The position numbers were made by a program, and so were the translations under genes. From assembly GCF_014235765.1 (NCBI RefSeq), contig NZ_JACMYH010000001.1, positions 930,001 through 994,000 of the forward strand: a stretch of 64,000 nt of DNA, given 5' to 3'. Shown piece after piece: positions 7,962-16,825 of this stretch. The notes beneath the pieces were generated by a model, which saw only the letters and a list, made by a program, of their open reading frames with translations, ran no database searches and had not been told where the DNA came from. Each line of letters opens with the position of its first letter. Within the stretch, counting starts at the first letter, position 1. The stretch is from Pseudomonas baltica. GTDB lineage: Bacteria; Pseudomonadota; Gammaproteobacteria; Pseudomonadales; Pseudomonadaceae.

Positions 7962-10103
7962 ATGAATGCCTCACCTGTGGGCGGCAAGGTCGCGACATTG
8001 ATCGCCAACATGGACTGGACCGACAGCCCCCTGCCCGGCCCCGATGCCTGGCCACAGAGCCTGCGCACGGCCGTGGACATCGTCACCCACTCGCCCATGC
8101 CGATGCTGCTGCTGTGGGGCACGCAACTGTGCCAGCTGTACAACGACGCCTTTGCCTTGCTGGTGGGCAGCAACCACCCCCGCGCCCTGGGCCAGCCGGT
8201 GGACCGCATCTGGCCCGAGCTCAAGCCATTTTCCGATCCCATCTACGCCGCGGTGATGCGCGGCGAAGTGCGTGCCTTCACCGAGAAGGGCTTCAATCTG
8301 CCGCGCGAAGGGCACTCGGCGCGGGTCTGGCTGGACCTCACCTACAGCCCGATTCGCGACGAAAACGAGCGCGTCGCCGGCATTCTGGTCACGGCCATCG
8401 AGGCCAACGAGCGCCGTGAAGTGAGCGCGGTGGGCAAACGCACCGAGCAGGAGCTGCGCGACAGCGAGGCGCATTTCCGCATGGCCATCGAGCTGTCCCC
8501 GGCGGTGCACTGGACCGCCGATGCCAATGGCCGCACCGACGGCGAAAGCCAGACCGAGCGCTGGCGCCAGCTGACCGGCATGCGCAGCCTGCGACCGGAC
8601 GACGATTGGGCGCAACTGGTGCATCCTGACGATCACCTGCCAACCCTCGACGCCTGGCACCTGGCGGTGAGCACTGGTCGCCCCTACGATGCCGAGTACC
8701 GTCTGCGCATGGCCGATGGCAGCTACCACTGGATGCACGCCCGTGCGCTGCCCCAATTGGATGCCGACGGCGTGATCCGGCAATGGTTCGGCATGACCGA
8801 AGACGTACATAATCGCCGCCAGGTGGAGCAGGCGCTGCGCGAGCTCAACGAGCACCTGGAAACCCGGGTCAGCGAGCGGACCCAGGCCCTGGCCGAGGTC
8901 AACCTGCGCCTGCAGAACGAAATGCAGGAGCGCGAACGCGCCGAAGAGGCGTTGCGCCACGCGCAGAAGATGGAAGCGCTGGGGCAGTTGACCGGTGGCA
9001 TCGCCCACGACTTCAACAACATGCTCACCGGCATCATCGGCAGCCTCGACCTGATGCAGCGCTACATCGACGCCGGGCGCAGCAGCGAAATCAAGCGCTT
9101 CAGCGAGGCGGCGGTCAGTTCGGCCCATCGCGCCGCCGGTCTGACCCATCGCTTGCTGGCGTTTTCGCGACGGCAGTCGCTGGACCGCAAGCGCCTGGCG
9201 CCCAACGCGCTGGTGCATTCGCTCGAAGAGCTGTTCAGCCGCACGCTCGGCGAACATCTGCAGTTGCAGCTGCAACTGGCGCCCGACGTCTGGCCAGTGA
9301 ACACCGATGCCAGCCAGCTGGAGAACGCCCTGCTCAATCTGGTGATCAATGCCCGCGACGCGATGCCGGACAGTGGTGTGCTGACCATCGAAACCGCCAA
9401 CTGCGAGCTCGACGCCACCCCGGAAGGCGCTACGCTGGAGCCGGTCAAGCCGGGTGCCTACGTGATGTTCCGGGTCAGCGACAACGGCAGCGGCATGAGT
9501 GCGCCGGTGCTGGCCAAGGCATTCGATCCGTTCTTCACCACCAAGCCCATCGGTCAGGGCACCGGCCTGGGCCTGTCGATGATCTATGGCTTCGCCCAGC
9601 AGTCGGGCGGACAGGTAACGCTGCAGAGCCGTCCCGGCGAGGGCACCTGCGTGCGCCTGTACCTGCCGCGGCACAGCGAACCGTCCGATGCGCTGGCCGA
9701 GCAGCGCGCTCCGGCCGTGTTGCCCATGGCCCGGGACGGTGAAAGCGTGCTGGTGGTCGAGGACGATCCAGCGGTGCGGATGCTGGTGCTCGATGTGCTC
9801 GACGAACTGGGCTACGCCGCGCATTCCGCCGGCGAGGCCACGGCGGCGCTGGCCTTGCTCGACGCGGGATTGGACATCGACCTGCTGGTGACCGATGTGG
9901 GCCTGCCAGGGCTCAACGGCCGGCAGTTGGCGGAGATTGCACGGCAGCAGCGGCCGGGCTTGAAGGTGCTGTTCATCACCGGCTATGCCGAGAAAGCGGC
10001 GGAACGCTACGGTTTTCTTGCCGAGGGCATGGACATGATCACCAAGCCGTTTTCCATCGAGCGCCTGGGCAGCAAGATCCGCGACATGATCAACCTGGCG
10101 TGA
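7962..10103 (+). CDS. PAS-containing hybrid histidine kinase with C-terminal receiver
   Basis: Soluble hybrid sensor kinase, 713 residues, no membrane helix. Order: N-terminal PAS-like domain (about 25-140), second PAS with PAC (about 160-280, ending WFGMTEDVHNRRQ), coiled coil (285-335), HisKA with phospho-His349 in GGIAHDFNN, HATPase_c with N box NLVINARDAM, DNGSGM and GTGLGLSM, then a receiver with phospho-Asp645 (VTDVGLPG) and KPF near the end. AAAGGA lies 7 bp before the ATG. No separate response regulator is nearby, so output probably passes to a distant HPt or regulator. The PAS ligand is not evident. Confidence 0.9.
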   Translation: MNASPVGGKVATLIANMDWTDSPLPGPDAWPQSLRTAVDIVTHSPMPMLLLWGTQLCQLYNDAFALLVGSNHPRALGQPVDRIWPELKPFSDPIYAAVMRGEVRAFTEKGFNLPREGHSARVWLDLTYSPIRDENERVAGILVTAIEANERREVSAVGKRTEQELRDSEAHFRMAIELSPAVHWTADANGRTDGESQTERWRQLTGMRSLRPDDDWAQLVHPDDHLPTLDAWHLAVSTGRPYDAEYRLRMADGSYHWMHARALPQLDADGVIRQWFGMTEDVHNRRQVEQALRELNEHLETRVSERTQALAEVNLRLQNEMQERERAEEALRHAQKMEALGQLTGGIAHDFNNMLTGIIGSLDLMQRYIDAGRSSEIKRFSEAAVSSAHRAAGLTHRLLAFSRRQSLDRKRLAPNALVHSLEELFSRTLGEHLQLQLQLAPDVWPVNTDASQLENALLNLVINARDAMPDSGVLTIETANCELDATPEGATLEPVKPGAYVMFRVSDNGSGMSAPVLAKAFDPFFTTKPIGQGTGLGLSMIYGFAQQSGGQVTLQSRPGEGTCVRLYLPRHSEPSDALAEQRAPAVLPMARDGESVLVVEDDPAVRMLVLDVLDELGYAAHSAGEATAALALLDAGLDIDLLVTDVGLPGLNGRQLAEIARQQRPGLKVLFITGYAEKAAERYGFLAEGMDMITKPFSIERLGSKIRDMINLA

Positions 10104-10145
10104 TTTGCGGCATAATCAGCGGCTTTTTCCAGCGAGCATCGGGCA

Positions 10146-10421
10146 ATGAAGGCACAAGCAAGGCACATTCTGGTCAAAACTGCCGAGGAGGCGGAGGCGC
10201 TGCGCCTGCGGATTGCCAAAGGTGAGGCGTTCGATGTGCTGGCGAAAAAGTATTCGACCTGCCCGTCAGGCAAGCGCGGCGGTGACCTGGGTGAAGTGCG
10301 ACCGGGGCAGATGGTCGGTGCCATCGACCAGATCATTTTCAAGAAACCGCTGCGTACGGTGCACGGGCCGGTGAAAAGCAAGTTCGGTTATCACCTGGTG
10401 CAGGTGTTCTACCGCGATTGA
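10146..10421 (+). CDS. ppiC: Parvulin-type peptidyl-prolyl cis-trans isomerase
   Basis: A single parvulin domain of 91 residues, the normal size of cytosolic PpiC. It catalyses isomerisation of Xaa-Pro bonds. Hallmarks are RHILVKT at the N-terminus, the YSTCPSGKRGGDLGEV segment with the active-site region Cys, and FGYHLVQV at the end. There is no signal peptide. Only 42 bp separate it from the upstream kinase gene, but its ribosome site is weak and co-transcription is uncertain. A type A REP pair follows. Confidence 0.93.
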   Translation: MKAQARHILVKTAEEAEALRLRIAKGEAFDVLAKKYSTCPSGKRGGDLGEVRPGQMVGAIDQIIFKKPLRTVHGPVKSKFGYHLVQVFYRD

Positions 10422-10430
10422 CGAACATCC

Positions 10431-10517
10431 GTAGGAGCGGTCATCGGCCGCGAAGGCCCACCGCGTACCGGTGGATGCACCGCGGTGTCTGGTTCGCGGC
10501 CACAGACCGCTCCTACA
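10431..10517 (+). repeat. REP pair, type A (inverted)
   Basis: Arms at 10431-10454 (GTAGGAGCGG to GGCCGCGAA) and 10493-10517 (TTCGCGG to CTCCTACA), separated by about 38 bp. It lies between convergent ppiC and the DUF1652 gene and could end transcription from both sides. Confidence 0.88.
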
Positions 10518-10542
10518 GCGAAAAAAGGCCGCTGCTACGGGG

Positions 10543-10800
10543 TCAAAGGTACTCGCCAACCGCCTTGGGCCTTTGGTGCTGCAATTTGAGGTCGGTGCGC
10601 ATGCCTGCGATGAGGTTCGAGATCGCGCGGCTACTGGTCAATTGCTCGGTGCGAATGCCGCTGAGCATGTAATCCACCTTGTGCGAAGTACGGTCGAACA
10701 CGCGCACAGTCAGCGAACGGTCATGGGCCTGGGTACATTGGCAGCGGTGCGGCAGGAAACTGCTTTCAATGATATTGCGCAGTTCAAGGGTGGACAACAT
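10543..10800 (-). CDS. DUF1652 family protein
   Basis: A small soluble protein of 85 residues that I recognise as the Pseudomonas DUF1652 type: it opens MLSTLELRNIIESSFLPHRC and has the conserved core with SLTVRVFD and TSSRAISNLIAGMR. Function is unknown for the family. GGAG lies 7 bp upstream of the ATG, which makes the start firm. It converges with ppiC and is divergent from ku, with a 253-bp upstream gap in which I see no clear signal. Confidence 0.85.
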   Translation of the reverse strand: MLSTLELRNIIESSFLPHRCQCTQAHDRSLTVRVFDRTSHKVDYMLSGIRTEQLTSSRAISNLIAGMRTDLKLQHQRPKAVGEYL

Positions 10801-11053
10801 GATGACACTCCATTCTTGGTCTTATCCCTGAGATCGGGCTTGCCCGAATACAGTGCACGTTCCATGCCCCACGCCTCGCCATACACTCGCCATACAAATC
10901 AAACACTTAACCCCTAAAGCACCTAAACGTATCGTGCATTGTGCAAGATCCAGGTGCAACAGCGTTGCAAATTGCATCGCACCCAGCCCATTGAAACTTA
11001 GCGGGCGGCTGCAAGGTCACCTGCAAACACACCGCGCAGGAGCATCCTTCACC

Positions 11054-11932
11054 ATGGCACGAGCAATCTGGAAAGGCGCGATCAGCTTCGGGCTGGTTCA
11101 TATTCCCGTAGCGCTGGTATCGGCCACTGCCTCCCAGGGCGTCGACTTCGACTGGCTGGACAAACGCAGCATGGACCCGGTCGGCTACAAGCGTATCAAC
11201 AAGAAAACCGGCAAGGAGATGGACAAGGAAAACATCGTCAAAGGTGTTCAGTACGAAAAAGGTCGCTACGTAGTCTTGAGTGAAGACGAGATCCGCGCCG
11301 CGCACCCTGTTTCAACCCAGACCATCGATATTTTCTCCTTCGTCGACCGCAACCAGATCCCCCTGCCCAATATCGACACACCCTACTTCCTGGCACCTGA
11401 CCGACGTGGCGAGAAAGTCTACGCGCTGTTGCGCGAAACGCTGATCAGTACCAAGAAAGTTGCACTTGCGTTGGTGGTATTGCACACCCGCCAGTACTTG
11501 GCGGCACTGATGCCATTGGACGGCGCGCTGGTGATGGTCAAGTTGCGCTGGCCTTCGGAAGTTCGCGACCTGGACATACTCGAGCTGGGCAAAGAGGTGA
11601 AGAAACCCGAACTGACCAAGAAGGAACTGGACATGGCCAAGCGCCTGGTCGAAGACATGAGTGGCGACTGGCAGCCTGACGAGTACGTCGACAAGTTCGA
11701 GCAGAAGATCATGGCGCTAGTGGAGAAAAAGGCCAACAAGGGTGAGATCGAAGACGTGGAAACCGAGGTCGGCCAGGAAGCGCGCAAGACTGCGGATGTC
11801 ATCGACCTGACCGAACTGCTCAAGCGCAGCCTCGCTGGCAAATCACCCACCACGTCGAAGGCCAAGCCTGCCAAGGAAAAATCCGCGACGAAAAAAACGC
11901 CTGCACGTCGCAGCCCGCGCAAGGCTTCTTGA
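11054..11932 (+). CDS. ku: Ku protein for non-homologous end joining
   Basis: Bacterial Ku homodimer that threads onto DNA double-strand ends and recruits LigD. The 292 residues start with the family hallmark MARAIWKGAISFGLVHIPV and include the core DNA-ring segments (DRNQIPLPNIDTPYFLAPD, HTRQYLAALMP). The last 35 residues form a lysine/arginine-rich, probably disordered tail (KAKPAKEKSATKKTPARR), common in bacterial Ku. The ATG at 11054 fits the family N-terminus; in-frame ATGs upstream would add 67 unrelated residues. ligD is not adjacent. An AT-rich inverted repeat follows. Confidence 0.95.
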   Translation: MARAIWKGAISFGLVHIPVALVSATASQGVDFDWLDKRSMDPVGYKRINKKTGKEMDKENIVKGVQYEKGRYVVLSEDEIRAAHPVSTQTIDIFSFVDRNQIPLPNIDTPYFLAPDRRGEKVYALLRETLISTKKVALALVVLHTRQYLAALMPLDGALVMVKLRWPSEVRDLDILELGKEVKKPELTKKELDMAKRLVEDMSGDWQPDEYVDKFEQKIMALVEKKANKGEIEDVETEVGQEARKTADVIDLTELLKRSLAGKSPTTSKAKPAKEKSATKKTPARRSPRKAS

Positions 11933-11965
11933 ATATCGATAGACAGCAACAATGCGCTCACTGCC

Positions 11966-12003
11966 AACGGTATTGATGAATAGATATTTTCATCAATACC
12001 GTT
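11966..12003 (+). terminator. AT-rich stem-loop after ku (possible terminator)
   Basis: A perfect 13-bp inverted repeat (AACGGTATTGATG and its complement) with a 12-bp AT loop lies 33 bp after the ku stop. There is no clean T-run behind it, so termination by itself is uncertain; it could also be an operator for the following autotransporter gene. Confidence 0.5.
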
Positions 12004-12146
12004 ATTGAATAACTTGATATAAAGCTGCTTTTAATACCAACTTTAAAAACCTCTCGACTACACTCGTTGCATTGCAAGTCTGCATTGACCACCTGATCGC
12101 CCACCGCGCCTTGTTTAATCCGCGCGCTTGGCTGTGGGAGTTGCCA

Positions 12147-14942
12147 ATGAATACCAACGAGTTGTTGATACGCACCAGTCTACTGACCGCACTGGCCGTA
12201 CCGTGCGAATACGCCCGGTCCGATTGCACCTTCAGCCCCGGCGTCGGCAATGACGCCTACGTGTGCGACAGCGGAACGGCGCCGGGGCTTTCCGACCTGC
12301 TGGGCAACAACAGCCTTACCCTGCCCGCCGACGGCACGGGCACCATCACCGGCGCGGTCGAGTTCGGCCCTGGCCAGGACAGCTTGTTGATACGCTCGGG
12401 CACTGTGGGCGGCGCACTGAACACCGGCGCGGGTGCCGATACCGTGTTCATCAGCGCCGGGCGCCTGTTGTCCCTGACCCAAGGCGATGGCGCCGATACG
12501 CTCGAAGTCGTTGGCGGTACCGTCAGCGGTACGGTTAACCAAGGCAGCGGCATCGACAACTTCATCATGCGCGGCGGGCAGATCCAGGCTCTGGGGCAAG
12601 GTGACGGGCTGGATACCTTTCTCATGACCGACGGCACTATCGTCGGCGCCTTCGAGGACGGCGACATCGCGCGGATGAGCGGCGGCACCATCGGCCGGGT
12701 CGACATGAAGCTCGACAACAACCTGTTCGAGCTGTCCGGCGGGCGCATCAACGGCAACCTGGTTGCCGGCTTCGGCAATGACACCATCGCCGTTTCCGCA
12801 GGCAGCATCGGCGGCAACATCAGCGTCAGTGGCGGCACCGACCAGGTGACGGTAAGCGGTGGTGATATCGGCGGCAACGTCTTGCTCAGCTTCGGCGACG
12901 ACCGCTTCATCTGGCGCGACGCGGGCCTGATCCACGGCGCCATCAGCCTGGGCCCAGGCAACGATACGGCGCTGCTGAGCAACCTGGGCGAGACACAACT
13001 GGCCTCCCCCAGCCTGGTCTACGGTGATGCCGGGGTCGATACCCTGACCCTGGACAACAGCCGCACTACCGGCGGCGCGCGCTACAGCTACTGGGAAACC
13101 ATCAACCTGAACAACGGCTCGGTGCTGGACCTGCCCGACCGGCTGAGCCTGGCCGATGACTCGACGCCGCTGGACAGCGGTCTGCTCAACCTTGACCGCA
13201 CCAGTACGCTGGGCGCCACCCAGGGCTGGGTCGGGCCGATAGTCGCCGGGCAAACGGTGACCCTGAACAACGCCGGCCTGATCGATCTGACCCGCAGTGG
13301 CGCCGACGCGAGTGACCGGCTGACCGTGATTGGCAACTATGTGGGCAATGACGCGCGTTTGCGCTTGCAGAGCGTGCTGGGTGGTGACGACGCGCCTGCC
13401 GACCGGCTGATCGTGGCGCGCGGCACCGTCAGCGGCAGCACGGCGATCACGGTGGACAACCTCGACGGCCAGGGCGCGCTGACCCTTGCCAACGGCATTG
13501 CCGTGGTCGAGGCCACGCAGGGCGCGACCAGCACTGACGGCGCTTTCAACCTGGCGCAAGACTTGTCGGTCGGGGCCTATCAGTATTACCTGTTCAAGGG
13601 CGGCGTGACCGCAGGCAGCGAGAACAGCTGGTTCCTGCGATCTTCCGTGGTGGCAGCGCCGCCGGTGACACCGCCTGTGGTCGAACCGCCGATCATCGCG
13701 CCCCCGGTGGTCGAACCCCCGATAGCCGAACCACCGATCATCGAGCCGCCCGTTGTCCAACCTCCGGTGACGCAACCCCCGGTCGATGAGCCGCCACCGG
13801 TAACACCGCCGGACGCCGAACTGCCCGAGGAGACCCCGGTCGAGCCATTCGTGCCGCCGGCGCCCGTGCAGCCGGAAACACCTGTGGCCGAACCGGCACC
13901 AACGGAACCGGCTCCAGCCGCCCAGACACCCGTTGCTGCGGTCGGCACGCCGACCTTGCCGCAGGCCACTCCGGGCCAGCGTATCGTGCTCTATCGGATC
14001 GAGGTGCCGGCCTACAGCGTCGTACCTCCGGCCGCCGCCTTGCTGGCGCTGGACAGCCTGGGCAGTTTCCACGAGCGGCAGGGCGAACAAAGCCTGCTCG
14101 GTGAGCGCGGCGCCCTGGCGGCGGGCTGGGCACGCACATTCGGCAGCCACGGGCGGCAGAAATGGGCCGGGGCCGCAGCGCCAAGCCTCAAAGGCAACAC
14201 CCGCGGCTACCAGGTCGGTCACGACTTGTTCGCCACCCTCGGCGACGGCGGCTATCGCCAGCATGCAGGACTGTTCGCTGGGCATTCACGTGTGGACGGC
14301 CAGGTGCGTGGCTTCGCCCTGGGGTTCGACGACACCGCCTCGGGCGACATCCGCCTGCGCGCCGACAATCTAGGTGCCTATTGGACCCTGGTGGGCCCGG
14401 CCGGCGGCTACGTGGACGTGGTGGCCATGGGCACCCGGTTCACCGGACGCAGCCGCTCCGAACGCGGCTATAGCCTGGATCTCGATGGACACGGCATCAC
14501 CCTTTCCGTGGAAGGCGGCTATCCGATTGCTTTATCCGGGGACTGGACACTGGAGCCGCAGGCGCAACTGATCGGCCAGAGGGTCACGCTGGACACGGCT
14601 CGTGACCCGGTATCGAAAGTGGACTTCGACAGCGAAGACTATTGGCGCGCCAGATTGGGCGCGCGCTTGAAGGGCGAGTACCGTGTCAGCGGTACGCCGG
14701 TCGAGCCCTACGTACGGGCCAACCTGTGGCACACCTTCCAGGGCGAAGACGCAGTGACGTTCGATGACAGCGACACCTTGCGCACCCAGCATCGCAGCAC
14801 GCAGGCTCAGCTCGGGTTGGGCATCGCAGCCCGATTGAGCAGCGATGTCAGCCTGTACCTCAATGCCGACTACGCCCGCAGCCTGGACTCACAACCCCAG
14901 GAAAGCCTGCAAGGCAGCCTGGGGGTGCGCATCAGTTGGTAG
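12147..14942 (+). CDS. Autotransporter (type Va) with beta-helical passenger and proline-rich linker
   Basis: Surface protein of 931 residues. It has a signal-like N-terminus (LLIRTSLLTALAVPC), then a passenger of about 470 residues built from short imperfect repeats rich in SGG, GNDT and GADT (such as ISAGRL, VSGGDIGGNV), as expected for a beta-helix. A linker (about 503-600) is dominated by VEPP, IEPP and VTPP repeats. The C-terminal 270 residues are an autotransporter beta-barrel ending in the aromatic SLGVRISW. GGGAG lies 6 bp before the ATG at 12147. No protease or adhesin motif is obvious; adhesion or aggregation is an inference. Confidence 0.85.
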   Translation: MNTNELLIRTSLLTALAVPCEYARSDCTFSPGVGNDAYVCDSGTAPGLSDLLGNNSLTLPADGTGTITGAVEFGPGQDSLLIRSGTVGGALNTGAGADTVFISAGRLLSLTQGDGADTLEVVGGTVSGTVNQGSGIDNFIMRGGQIQALGQGDGLDTFLMTDGTIVGAFEDGDIARMSGGTIGRVDMKLDNNLFELSGGRINGNLVAGFGNDTIAVSAGSIGGNISVSGGTDQVTVSGGDIGGNVLLSFGDDRFIWRDAGLIHGAISLGPGNDTALLSNLGETQLASPSLVYGDAGVDTLTLDNSRTTGGARYSYWETINLNNGSVLDLPDRLSLADDSTPLDSGLLNLDRTSTLGATQGWVGPIVAGQTVTLNNAGLIDLTRSGADASDRLTVIGNYVGNDARLRLQSVLGGDDAPADRLIVARGTVSGSTAITVDNLDGQGALTLANGIAVVEATQGATSTDGAFNLAQDLSVGAYQYYLFKGGVTAGSENSWFLRSSVVAAPPVTPPVVEPPIIAPPVVEPPIAEPPIIEPPVVQPPVTQPPVDEPPPVTPPDAELPEETPVEPFVPPAPVQPETPVAEPAPTEPAPAAQTPVAAVGTPTLPQATPGQRIVLYRIEVPAYSVVPPAAALLALDSLGSFHERQGEQSLLGERGALAAGWARTFGSHGRQKWAGAAAPSLKGNTRGYQVGHDLFATLGDGGYRQHAGLFAGHSRVDGQVRGFALGFDDTASGDIRLRADNLGAYWTLVGPAGGYVDVVAMGTRFTGRSRSERGYSLDLDGHGITLSVEGGYPIALSGDWTLEPQAQLIGQRVTLDTARDPVSKVDFDSEDYWRARLGARLKGEYRVSGTPVEPYVRANLWHTFQGEDAVTFDDSDTLRTQHRSTQAQLGLGIAARLSSDVSLYLNADYARSLDSQPQESLQGSLGVRISW

Positions 14943-14944
14943 CT

Positions 14945-15163
14945 TCAGGCGGGATCGTCAGGGCTCATGTCAGCATCACCGGTCTGGGTGCGGACCTCAC
15001 GCGGATCCATCTCCCGATCGCGGTCCATCGGTACGGGCGAAAGATTCTCGTCGCCGGGACGTGGGTCTTCGGCAGGCTTGCCCTCGGCAAACGGCTCGGG
15101 TTCGATCGGATCGTTGGGACGATCCAAAGGGTCGGGAATCTGCGTCGAACTGCTGGGTGCCAT
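14945..15163 (-). CDS. Small acidic, proline-rich hypothetical protein
   Basis: Seventy-two residues, strongly acidic and low in hydrophobics (DPLDRPNDPIEPEPFAEG and similar), so probably disordered in solution. GAGGA sits 5 bp before the ATG, which favours this frame over two overlapping minus-strand frames at 14965-15183 and 14997-15185 that give arginine-rich products. It ends 3 bp from the autotransporter stop on the other strand. I recognise no domain. A second acidic protein of similar size lies at 16421. Confidence 0.65.
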   Translation of the reverse strand: MAPSSSTQIPDPLDRPNDPIEPEPFAEGKPAEDPRPGDENLSPVPMDRDREMDPREVRTQTGDADMSPDDPA

Positions 15164-15254
15164 ATCGTCCTCGCTGAAAGCACATGGGGTTCAGCGCATA
15201 TGACGCCGTCGCAGCGCCGAGGTGCAGATTACTTTGCAGCGCAAGGCCTTGCGC

Positions 15255-15602
15255 TCAGAGGCAGGTGGCCAGGGAGGCCAGGCGACGTGTGGCCACCTCG
15301 CCCTGCTCGCGGGCATAGAAGCTGACCAGACTGCCGGCGCCGCGCGGGCGGATGTCGGCGAAATAGGTCGCCGCAGGTGTGAACACCGTATACCCGCCGT
15401 CGCTGGCCTCCGAAGAGGCATCGGTCATGACACCGAACATGGCTTCGTCCTGCCAGCTGAATTGAACGCACTGGGCTATTTTCTGCGCGGTTTTTTCCGA
15501 GCTCATGGTTTGCACCGGCGCTGCGCTGCGCGCCTGTTTCATGTTCAGGCCCGTGCAACCGGTGAGTACACACAAGCCCAGTGCTGCTGCGATGATCCGC
15601 AT
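15255..15602 (-). CDS. Small putative lipoprotein
   Basis: About 115 residues with a lipoprotein signal peptide: MRIIAAALGLCVLTGC, where LTGC is the lipobox and Cys is the expected lipidation site. The mature part has two further cysteines (AQCVQF and the terminal ATCL), which could form a disulfide in the periplasm. The start is ambiguous: an ATG four codons upstream (15614) is possible, and neither has a strong ribosome site. The membrane of destination is unclear, with Thr after the Cys giving no inner-membrane retention signal. No family recognised. Confidence 0.7.
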   Translation of the reverse strand: MRIIAAALGLCVLTGCTGLNMKQARSAAPVQTMSSEKTAQKIAQCVQFSWQDEAMFGVMTDASSEASDGGYTVFTPAATYFADIRPRGAGSLVSFYAREQGEVATRRLASLATCL

Positions 15603-15668
15603 CGTCGTTTCCATTCGAAATAAACCGCGAATGTATCACTGCCACGGGATGCCGGCATCACCGACTCA

Positions 15669-15851
15669 TCACTGACAAAGATGCATGGCCATGAGGAACA
15701 GAACGAAAGCGCCAAGCACCTCGAAATGACCCAGCACCCAGGCGCCCAGGCGTGAACGCCGAGGGGCGCCGTACACTCCGTACAATTGCGGCCACAAAGC
15801 GGCCGAAGTCGCCAATACGGCGCCTGCCAACAGCAACAACACATAGGCCAT
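15669..15851 (-). CDS. Small two-helix membrane protein
   Basis: Sixty residues: MAYVLLLLAGAVLATSAAL forms one membrane segment, a short basic loop (APRRSRLG) follows, then a second hydrophobic segment ending MAMHLCQ. Longer upstream in-frame starts would run into the region ahead of the divergent gene and are less likely. The ribosome site is poor, so confidence rests on the coherent hydrophobic pattern and charge distribution. No function can be assigned. Confidence 0.5.
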   Translation of the reverse strand: MAYVLLLLAGAVLATSAALWPQLYGVYGAPRRSRLGAWVLGHFEVLGAFVLFLMAMHLCQ

Positions 15852-16017
15852 CGCAAGGTCCCGCGGTGATGAATGAAGATAGGCCTTAGTGCCCTCGCTG
15901 CAGGGCTCGTTCCAAAGCGTTGCGTGCACTTCGTCACAAAAGCGCGCATCAGTAGCATTGCCTGCCGGCATCCGTGGCTGCACAATCCGTGCTCTCTCAT
16001 TACCCATCGAAGGCCCC

Positions 16018-16350
16018 ATGGCAGAACCCGATCCGCGTCACCAGGCCGCGCTGGACCGCTTTCTCGAAGCGCGTCCCGAGCTGCAAACCGAACTGGACAC
16101 TCTCAACCCGCTGGCCGCACGTGCAGCCGGGCTCAGCGTCACGGAATACCGTGCGGAGCGCCTGCACGAGGCGTTCGAGGAATTCGCTGATGCGCAAGGC
16201 ATGTTTGCCTGGGAATTGACCCTGCAACTCACCGCGGCTACACCGCAGGAGTTCGAAACCCAGCGTCTGGAAGTGCACAAGGAAGTGGCCGAAATGGCGG
16301 GCATGCCGTGGGACGAATACATGCAGCTCAACGGGCTGAAAGAGAGCTGA
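16018..16350 (+). CDS. Small helical hypothetical protein (DUF6388-like)
   Basis: A soluble, acidic, alpha-helical protein of 110 residues (AEPDPRHQAALDRFLEARPE at the start, EVAEMAGMPWDEYMQLN near the end). From memory it resembles the small Pseudomonas family annotated DUF6388, but I could not verify that. The ATG at 16018 gives the natural domain start; longer in-frame starts overlap the divergent membrane-protein promoter. No catalytic motif is visible. Confidence 0.72.
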   Translation: MAEPDPRHQAALDRFLEARPELQTELDTLNPLAARAAGLSVTEYRAERLHEAFEEFADAQGMFAWELTLQLTAATPQEFETQRLEVHKEVAEMAGMPWDEYMQLNGLKES

Positions 16351-16420
16351 CGAATCACGCCGCACAAGGGCACCCTGCACTCGGCAGGGTGCAGGTGTGC
16401 CTGATAGTCAAACGTGTGGC

Positions 16421-16639
16421 TTACAGGCTGTTGCCGAGGGAATGTTCTTCGTCTTCATCGACAGGCGCGTTGCGGCCTGGTTCATCTACCGCCTTGTTGC
16501 CCGGCGAGCCGTCCTGATCATCGTCGTGCTCGTCGTGCTTCTCGTCCTTCTCGTGAATATCAGGGTAGCCCTCTTCCCCGCTGCCGGGCTCGGCCGGCCC
16601 TTGATAGGGGTTATCCGGGTGGTTGTTGTCTTGGACCAT
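16421..16639 (-). CDS. Small acidic, glycine/proline-rich hypothetical protein
   Basis: Seventy-two residues, highly charged (IHEKDEKHDEHDDDQDG in the middle), predicted disordered and soluble. The ribosome site is strong: AAAGGAGA lies 8 bp upstream of the ATG, which is the main reason to accept the gene. Composition resembles other short acidic Pseudomonas proteins of unknown function and the gene at 14945. It converges with the DUF6388-like gene. Confidence 0.7.
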   Translation of the reverse strand: MVQDNNHPDNPYQGPAEPGSGEEGYPDIHEKDEKHDEHDDDQDGSPGNKAVDEPGRNAPVDEDEEHSLGNSL

Positions 16640-16757
16640 GATATGTCTCCTTTCGTGGCACGGTTCATCCGCGCCTGATAGTGGGAGACGGCAACCGCGC
16701 TGGAAGTGCCGTCGGCTTGACGAGCGGCATCCTGACGTCGACCAACCACGCGTCGCC

Positions 16758-16785
16758 TTGTCTTCTGTCGATTCTTTGCTATAGC
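16758..16785 (+). promoter_or_regulatory. Candidate sigma-70 promoter for potE-decarboxylase operon
   Basis: TTGTCT (16758-16763) and TATAGC (16780-16785) with a 16-bp spacer, about 40 bp before the potE ATG. Spacing is acceptable and both boxes match four of six consensus positions or better. No operator-like palindrome is evident around it. Confidence 0.4.
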
Positions 16786-16825
16786 TAAAGGCCTCGCTGA
16801 TGATCCTGGCAATGGAGTGGCCGTC

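Noticed and set aside
12180..14285. Minus-strand 701-residue frame opposite the autotransporter; similar long frames at 18073-20127, 20516-22375, 28267-30042 and 30591-32546
   Set aside because: All are antisense to genes with clear families and show shadow composition; no ribosome site.
14965..15185. Two alternative minus-strand frames overlapping the small acidic gene
   Set aside because: Products are arginine-rich shadows; the frame at 14945-15163 has the ribosome site.
15545..16000. 151-residue minus-strand frame overlapping the lipoprotein and small membrane protein
   Set aside because: It conflicts with two better frames and lacks coherent signal, membrane or domain pattern.
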